A stretch of 64,000 bases of DNA. It comes from Spirometra erinaceieuropaei. Lineage: Eukaryota; Platyhelminthes; Cestoda; Diphyllobothriidea; Diphyllobothriidae. A program made the translations under genes and the position numbers. The stretch spans positions 73,088 to 137,087 of the forward strand of contig CACRXP010000641.1 of assembly GCA_902702965.1 (NCBI GenBank), written 5' to 3'. The stretch's first letter is position 1, and every line of letters begins with the position of its first letter. A model generated the notes under the pieces. It saw only the letters and a program-made list of their open reading frames with translations, had not been told where the DNA came from and made no database searches. This document shows positions 23,363 to 32,300 of this stretch, one piece after another.

Positions 23363-26300
23363 GTGTATTTAGTGTAATAGGCAATGCCCTTGATGACCCT
23401 ATTAAAAACAGTACGTACGATGTAAATTTTAAATGCATAACTTACTAAAATTTTGTCAGTACCATATTTGTTTACGGAAAACATTTTTACTGTGCGAGGC
23501 TGTGAAGGCTGCGGCAGGGGGGTCTTTTCAATGCGCATATGAGATTTTAAGTGTAATTATATACAATCAGCATAAAGTGCTGGTGAATCAGGTTGTACTC
23601 GCCTTTCCACGATATCTTATACGCCCGATCGCAACTGACATGTCAGCGGGTCCGTGGATCAATAGTTAGAGCGTTGAGCTAGCAACCAAAACAATGCAAG
23701 TTGGCAACTAAACAAGGAAGTGGCGTAATTCTAATGGACATAAAGGACCATATCTCAAAACTACATCTAATGCTAGTTCAGGCGAACAAATTTACACTGA
23801 CCGACTTAAGGAGAACAATGGATATAACGTGAAAATACGGCTAGCAGAATCACTGTAGGGGTTGACGGAAGTAAGAACTTTGACTAATCAGGAATTCGAA
23901 CATCCTAAATTAGTGGGAACATGTATTCCCTAATATTATTGTTTGAAAAAGAACTAAAACGTTTATTCTAAACATGTAAAATTTGCCGCCCGGTGGCAGC
24001 TAAATGCCTTGCAATTATAGCAACACATTGTAACTTGTCAAAGATTTTAAGTGCGGACGGAAGAGCAACGTTCACATTGAATTTGGCATTCATGCCTGCC
24101 AATGTGCTGTCCGCTGAAACTGTCACACACATTTGCAAGCGCATGGAAAATAAAGATTGCGAGGTGTTGAAAGCATCACCGCCAAAGTGTGCTGCAACTG
24201 AACAAGTCCATTTGACAGAATATTTAAAAGACATAAAAGTCAAAAGTATGGCCGTATATCCGGACCTATTAGTAGCCACCTCCTGAATTTGAAAGAAATC
24301 CTTCAACTGAAATTGGGCGATTGAACTGTGCAGCTGCAGTTTTATGGCCGTTAAGTAGATTGTGTAACATTGATACTGTCCGACCTAACCGTCACAGCTC
24401 CGACGGCTCGTTTATTTCCTCAAGCACGTCTACCAATCAGATTCATCCTGGCGACGTAGAAAGAAAAGACGTCCATCCAGCAGCTGGTTGACTGTCGACG
24501 GAACAGCCAAAGGGGGGTATATATTGGAGGGAAACTTGGTCAGAACGGTATATGAACTTTAATAGGCTGAGCATCCATGGGAAAAATAGAGTCTGGTTCA
24601 GAGTTTTGCTGACAGAACCAAAAGGAATAGCTCGCTAGAGGGCATCGATGAAGAAATAACGACTGGTTGCGGGAATGTGGACTCTTCACTATATTGCAGG
24701 TGGCATTGCCCCAAATTCGAGGGGCGGGTGATGAGGTCAATGTTTGGGATAGGGTTAGTGCTAAAGTAAGTATAACCTTTGAAGGATGAGGGCCCAGGCA
24801 AGTGAAGCGCTGCGTATCCCCCTTCTGGGCCTCAAGGACGGCAACCGTCTGCTATGCTAAGATCAACAAACATCGGTCTTCACATCCTGGTGCGCACTGG
24901 CAGCTCTAAGACATCTGGTTTCTTGCCGGTAGATACGCTTATGCTCCCGCTTGGTATACAGGTCGTGAGCACGGCTACCCATTCTGACCCGTTATTGTGT
25001 TGCTGTTGTTGGTTAAAATCCTGGTCCAGTGCTGTGTGGACCAGGGGTGTGGGATAGAGCGCAAAGGTGCGAGCTCAGCCACGCCATCCACTTACGTCCT
25101 ACCCATCTCCGGTCTTCTAGATTTTGTCTTGATGCCGGGTCCCACTGGGGGAGGAGGGGAGAGTGCGGTAGATGCAGCGCAAGTCTACATCCACTAAAAA
25201 ACAACTTACACACAAATCGCTGTCTCTGTTCTCATCCTCCTGTGGGGCACACGGTGGACACATCATCTACATCAACGGTCGAGATGTCTTTATGGTATGT
25301 AGGGTTGGGGTTAGGTGAGGTAATGTTAGCCTCGGGGTTGGAAGTAAGAATATGAAGGTTAGGGTTAGGGTTGAAGACCAGATACGGAAATTTGATCCTC
25401 CCATGCGCCATGCTACCGAGAGAGGGTCAATAATTCCGTGTCCGACAGAATTAAGTAGTATCCGCGGTATGCTGAAGGAGAGGAGCCACCCAGAAAGATG
25501 TAATGCTGCAAATTTAGGACAGATTGTTGCTGAAAATAAAGGTCTCAGCTGTGACTTCAGTATGTCGGGTCGTTTCAGGCGCATTAACGGGTACCAAAGT
25601 CGACGTTCACTTGCCTACTGCCTGGGTCAACGAACAGGGGTAGAGAAAAGACAAGCGGCGGTCAACCGGCCTTCATGTGAATTTACTCCTTCGATAGCCC
25701 CTGTTAAGCATGCCTTACCAATTTAGTGGCCTGATAAGCGAACGTTAATATGTATGAACGGTTTGAGGAAGGCCAATCTGGGTGGATAACCGTGTGAACC
25801 GGGACCCCCAGGTAGCCGAAGAACTGAAATTTCTTTTGACATCGCCAGAAAGGGTGAATGGCAATACAACTGCACATCCAAATGCTCTGCGTGCAAAATA
25901 ATCTCGTGTGCGGTCTGTAGGTACGAGGGCCAAATACTGACAATCCGGAGACCCCCAACAACGCTCTAATTCAGTCACTCATTGTGGCGTGGTATCCCGG
26001 ATTCCACTTATCTTCACTATACCCGCTCCTGAACAGTCCATACCAAACGACCCAGTCTCTATCGCTTCGTAATTTCATCGGCCATTTTTCGGAAATCCAA
26101 TTTTACCTAATTGCCTTTTTTCTCAAGCTTATGCTCTGGAAGTAGAGCACAAAACTGAAGTTAGCTTTTAAGAGGGACTTGAAAGTTTCTCATGGGGTTT
26201 GATTGTTGATTTCGACTATGTCCATCGTGTGCTCCACAGCAGGGTGAGAGTAGGGGCAGTCACATGCGCATGAATTTGTTTCTAGCGATATTACGCTTGC

Positions 26301-29300
26301 GAGGTTTCATCTGTACTCTCTCCTCCTCTCGCACCCGGAGTCAAGAAGACCAGATGCGGGAGAGGATGCAGGTGACTGGCAAGGCGTAGATCCACGCCTA
26401 GGCGTACCACCACGTCCTTTGGTCAACAACTTATGTACACTAGTGAGGACTGTGAACAGCAACACAAAGGAGAAGGCGTCTTGGATCCAAATTATCGCGG
26501 CTTGCGCCTGCACATGCGCCTGCCGTACTCCGATCTAGCGTCCCGTGTTAATCCAGCGGGTTTACGGTGTGACCCGCTTTAGGGCACATTGAGCGCTGAT
26601 ACTCGGTTTTTGGCACACAGTCGTCCCCAGTAGACCTTTGTGAGTTCTTTGCATTAGACAGTCAAGGAAGACCATTTCGAGAACAAGTGTGCCGTTTTCA
26701 GCTCCGTTTGATGCAAGCAGAAATCAGCCAGACTCCTCAGCCTTCAGGAAGGCAAGCATTTCATCATCGTACAGTCATAATCTTTTTTAGTGTGGCTTGA
26801 GGCTTACAGGTTATTGATGGATGCTCGTACAGACTCAACGCCAAAATCGGTTTATCCAAATTTTTCAGAACGGGGTTACGCTGGCCGTCTAACGTTGGCT
26901 GAAAACTCAGCATCTTTTCACCCAGTGTCAAGTTTGCAATACGGTCTTCCCAAGTCAAATTCAATTATTTCCAACCGATAACGGGAGATTAGTCGGTCTC
27001 TATCCCACTATTCTGAAATTACGTAAAAAAGCTCTTTCGCGAACGTGGCTAACGTGGCATATTCAAATAACATCTAGACAAATCTATCTTCGGCAAATAG
27101 GCATTCGGAGATGGCATCGGCAACGAAATGCTATCAGCGGTCGTGGCAAGGAACACTAAAACAACAACTGCCAACTACAGAGGACTCATCGGAAATTTGT
27201 CCACGCAGTCCGCTTCTGTTTATACAAAAATTTAATCCATTTTCAAGCGCATCTGTTCACTTTTCCGTTTCATTCTGGTAAATTTGGGATTTATCCATCT
27301 CCACGTGCAATGTTAAGTATGCTGCTAACTAACAGGCTTGAAGAAATTTTACACAAAACGCACGTTCGCAGAAGGGTCCTTCGAATCAATAAAAAGGATG
27401 TTTACTCATCCAAAACCGGTTTTAATTCATACTATATAAACCAGAACCTTGAAGTCAAGAAACCTCGTTTTGGTGCCGAATGACGAAGTGTTGACCTTGT
27501 TTCGTAATATCATCCGTTTGAATGCGCCTCAGCGGGTATAATCTACCTCGCGATGGTTTATGATTTCGGTCTTTGTCATGTATCTGGGTGTTTCATGCGG
27601 CCATTAAACATGCACCCTTGTCTTTTCCCATACAGGTACCTGGTCCTGCCTTTAACTGTTTTAATGGTCAAGGGCAGCATCGTCGACTACAATCGAGCAA
27701 GGATTGTTTACGCTGTCGAGTTAATCCTCGATCTCTTCGCAAGTGTCGCAATTTTGGTAAGTCACCCCAATAGAACAGCTAGCGTCCCTCGGTATATGCA
27801 TTGCGTTTTAACAATGCGATGTCATATTCCAGACCCGTTTCTTTTTTCAGTTGCAAGCTTAAAAGAGATGCATTCCGCGTCACATATGGAGTAATCTGCG
27901 CAGAAAAAGGCAGGGCGATAATGTCCTTTTATTATTCTGAAAGACAAAGATTCACGGAAGGTGTGAATTATAAAAAGATCAAACATCGGTTTGCGTTGGG
28001 TAGATAATGAAAAGATTGTGCGATGTAGGGGTTGCGTGCGGTTGACATCATCATGCTAATCCAGCGAGCGGGCCAGTCTTATTAAATACTGCATGATGTG
28101 GAAAGAGCGGATTTCAGGGGTATGGTTGACTGACGACGACACCTAGGCTAGAAGACGCTAGTACAGTCAAACTTGTCTTTGATGATATTCCTCCTCGTCT
28201 TCTCGCTCCACTTGGAGTTAGGGTTGCCCACAGGCCGGTAGCAACAATCGGGCACCGAGTCATGAGGCCAGAAGACCCACTGCCACGGCAGGAAACATCA
28301 GGAGTCATTTACCGGATGCGGTGCAGTTGCGGACAAAGCAACTACGTCGGGAAAACAGGGAAATTTCCCCGGACGCGAATGGTGGAGCACGCAGTAGTAG
28401 TAAGTTGGGAGACGCTTGCTCTCAGGGGGTCACTCGACGGGACCCGGCCATATTTTAAAGTTTCAAGAGGCGGAAATCCTCACAAGGGGTGACAACCGCG
28501 TGAGCCGCTAGTTGCTCGAGTCATGGTTTTCAGGTCCGCAATCTATCAACAAGAGCAGTGAACTCCCGTTACCGTATTCCGTGCGGCGATTTTCCCTGAG
28601 CAGGGGGACAGTCACGTGGGGAGGGCGCGGGCGAGCAATTATTCCAGTGACACTGAGCCAATTTGTCGAGCAATCGTCACACTAGCATCTAACACGATGA
28701 CGAAGTCGCAGCTATTAACGACGCGGATGCGGATTGACAAACCACCGTCGCATCATTTAGGACCCCAGCGGTGATTTCGAGAGCTGTTTATTACAATGCA
28801 GCCACTTGCTATAAATACTGCACTCCTTGTGCCACTATTAGCCTTATCTGCGTCTGTCCCTGATGATGTGTGCGAGTGTGAATCCGAAACGTCGGGCGAA
28901 TAAATTTCTTGTTCCAGTAAGCGCATCTTTGTCTTCTGAGATTCCTCTTCATTGTTGATTGACTGTCCCGCAAGTACCTAGATAAAGCACCACTTTCACA
29001 TGGCTCTGATGCCTTTCACTTGTCCGCTCCTCAACTTGTCTTTTTCTGATGAAAGTAAGTAGACCAGCAACGGACCATGCAAATTACACTCTAAACAGCC
29101 CCTTCAGTTTTCCCAGAATATATGTTAGGTCAGTTGTTTTGGTCGTGTCCGCTGGTGGTCCACCGCTGGTCATCGGTTTCTTGTTTAAAAAGCACTGGGC
29201 TACTGTTATAATTTTAGTAACATGTCAGTGACGCGTAATTGCACTCAGGGGAGGTTGTGGGGCCAGCTGTATTGGGCGCCAAAAGTACAGAATTCAGAGG

Positions 29301-32300
29301 ACAGGGCAAAAACACGTTTGCGGGAGAAGGGTAGCAATACTTTTGGCTGACTATGGCGAAAGGTCGATGGGCCCACATCTGCAAATGGGATGGGATTGGC
29401 CGACGTCTAGACTGAAGTTACACCCGCTCTGCCCTACACACGCGGATTAAGACATCCCAGATCTTTTGCATGCGGGTGCAACACAAGATGCAGAGCAGAA
29501 GCACATAATGCCGACCGGGTCACAGGACCGATAGATCATCGTGCAAGTTCTTGTGGATGGCAGGCCTATCATGTACATTTGACGACCTACATAAAATCTG
29601 CCTGTTGGATGCCCTTATCGATCGTGTGGAGCAGGAAGAACGTTATGCGCGTTATCGGAAATGCGCGCCCCATAACAAATGCCAACATGCGGCGTGTGGG
29701 GACAGGCCCAGTTACAGGCTCACATCGAGTCAGTATATTTTAAGGGTAACAGGCGATGCCTTTGAAAGCCCTGTTGATTACTTTAAATAAACATGGTACT
29801 AAACTGTTGTCAGTAATATATACTTAACATAATATTATAATTTGAAAATGCAGGACCGAAACTCGAGAATATTCAGTTGTAGATGATATCGGTAAAATGA
29901 AATGACAGTCATCCGCATTAGCGGTAGGTGTATGCAAGGCGTTGGTTTGGCACAACAGAGCTGTTCTGTCCAGACAAGCGGTATTTTCCAAGCGCTATTA
30001 TTCGTGGTTAAGTGTTTATTGTGGACCAGAGGACGTGTTGGTACGCCTCCCCCCCCTGGGTTTTCGCCGCGCCAACCACCTACGCTCTCTTCTACCTCCA
30101 GTCTTCTTGACTTCGTCATGTCACCGGCCGCAGGGGGAGGGGAGGAGAGAGTGCCGTGGATGATCTGAAATTCTACTGTCGCTACAAACCAATCCACGCA
30201 CAGGCCACCGCACCTGCTCTCACACCGCTATGGAGCACACGGTTGACGCCATTGGCAACAGCAGTCGAACCGCCGTGTGAGCGGCGCCTAGTCGTTCAGG
30301 GAAAAGACCGAGGTAGTTTAAGGGTACATTTGATGCAGTAAACCGTCGAACACAACCAAGAGGCAGAGACCTTGGGAGTTATGTGATTTGCTGAAAAATA
30401 CCCTCTTAAGTCGGCATAGAATGCGCAGCGGGCAGAAATACAGTTTGGATGTGAATGGGACTGGAATGCAAGTGGTTTACAGGACGTAAGCGCCCCAAAA
30501 GAGCCAGCCCTCAAAGAATGGGGTCTGGTCATCAGGAAAACGATGGAGAAATCTGATCAGAAGAAGAAGCGATCGCTGGAACAAGAGCTTTATTCGCCTG
30601 AAGTTTCAGATTCCCACTTGAACCCATCATCAAAGACAGAAAAGGGTGACTCGTGCACAAGAAATTGCAGTATTTATAGGATGCAGTCGCTATGCTACCG
30701 CATACCTATAGCAATTAACCGCGCTCCCCTTCATCAAGGATTGTTGCCCGCTGGTGCGCTTATTGGTTGATAGCCGGCATGCAAGTTGTTTATTGCTGAA
30801 ATCGCATCACCCGTGTTGGATGCTGGCGTGATGATTGCTGGGCCATCTGGCTCATCGGTTTGCGCGCTTCCCAAGTGGTCAATTACTTTAGCCAGCCTAT
30901 GCCTCAGCACGGAATATGGAGTGGGCATGTCGTTGCACTTGTTGATAGACTGAGATCCCGTGAACCATGACTCAAGCAACTCGCGGCTCCCGCGATTATC
31001 CCCTCTCGCGAGAATTTCGGCCTCATCGAACTTGAATGTGTGGCCGGGTCTCGTCGAATGGGCCGCGACCTGAGAGTTGGCGTTATTTCTCCGTACCGCC
31101 GCCACGTGTTCGGCGATTCGCGTCCGTAACAGTCTTCCAGTTTCTCTGACGTAGTTACTTTGTCCGCAACTGCACAAGATCCGGTAAATAACTCCAGATG
31201 TTTCATACCGTAGCAGTGGGTCTTTTGGTCTCATCCCTTGACGCCTCATGGTGGCCCCCGGTCTGTGTGCCACTCCAACCCCAAGTGGTGCAAGAAGGCG
31301 GCTAACGGCCTCGGAGACGTTCTTGATGTACGGGATCGTTCGCCAGAATTTGGGGTCGGCACGGTTCTGTCTCTCGTCTCGTTTGCGCATACACCGGTTG
31401 AAGAAGTTGCGCGGGTAACCCTTCTGTTTGAAAACCCGTCGAAGATATTGGGAATCGGCAACCTTGTCATCCGGTTCACTGCAGTGCGACTCAACACGCC
31501 GATATAGCATTCTTACGCAACTGCGTTTGTGGCTGGTTGGGTAGTTACTGTTGAAGTTCAGTAGTTACGTCGTGCTCGTCGCGTTTCTGAGCATTTTAGT
31601 CTTTAGGCAACCACAATCTTTGCGACAGACAAGGACACCAAGGAATGCCAGCTGGTTATTTTCTTGCTCCTCCATCGTAAACTGCATGTACGGGAAGACG
31701 CTGTTCAGACGTTTCTTGAACGTTGGCACCTGATCCCGTTCGATGACGACGAAGGTATCGTCCACATACAGAGCCGAGAAATTCGGTCTGTGGGGTTGGA
31801 AAAATCTGTTGACTTCCAGATCCTGTTTGCACAAACTTTGTCGGTTTTCGACATCAGTATGCGAAATGCGACGTCGTAAGGACGAGGAAGTAAGCGACAC
31901 GAGGCGTCCTCTTTAGGATTCGATTCTGAAAGAAACCGGAAGGAAAGCAAGGGTGCAGTGGACCAGAAGACTATACATGTGTGTTGTGATCCTCTGTGCA
32001 GTCCAATTAGTTTGACTGACGCATCAAATTTCATCTTGTTTTGAGGAATTAAGACCACCTAACACCAACCCTAACCAAAAATCGCGTAGCTATCATTTGC
32101 TGACATTTCAGGCATTTTGACTTGCCCTAAGAATATGATTATATGTTTCAAACTACCTCGCCCAATTAAGTAGAAAGGCAAACAAAACCTGCTCATTTTC
32201 CACAGGGTGAGACTAAGTAAAACTCAACGTTTTCGGTTAATAACCTTTCACTTACCTAGACCCATCACGAATGTCTGAATCCAATTTTTGGTCCATTCTT

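Larger units (their letters stand above)
28163..28945 (+). mobile_element. Penelope-like element fragment, plus strand
   Basis: From the linker (LLAPLGVRVAHRPVATI, about 28195) through the GIY-YIG entry (ETSGVIYRMRCSCGQSNYVG then KTGKF, about 28285-28365), frameshifted remains of the C-terminus, TATAAATA (28810-28817), CTGATGA (28860-28866), GAAAC (28886-28890), and the CTTGTTCCAG 3' end. It is the same family as the 17-kb and 30-kb copies but more diverged, and has no RT. It lies in intron 9 of the 7TM gene. Confidence 0.85.
30557..31826 (-). mobile_element. Penelope-like element, 5' truncated
   Basis: Minus strand from about 31826: partial RT with ALYVDDTF (catalytic Y-V-D-D), an RT thumb, the linker and GIY-YIG domain in one 258-codon open frame, then TATAAATA, the ribozyme-like motif and the CGCTTCTTCTTCTGATCA end at 30557. 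This is the best-preserved copy of the family in the window. The 5' edge breaks inside the RT palm, a typical truncation. It sits in intron 9 of the 7TM gene, antisense to it. Confidence 0.9.

Noticed and set aside
23993..24306. Overlapping 97- and 112-codon frames on opposite strands
   Set aside because: Both are open over the same bases, neither has a domain or splice borders, and I cannot prefer one.
27851..27862. Terminal exon of the 7TM gene (acceptor CTTTTTTCAG, then L-Q-A-stop)
   Set aside because: The acceptor is strong, but exon 32747-32956 joins in phase and carries the family's FPYH tail, which is far better support.
27553..27894. 113-codon plus-strand frame as a complete gene
   Set aside because: Only 27636-27756 is coding (exon 9); the rest is flanking intron that happens to be open.
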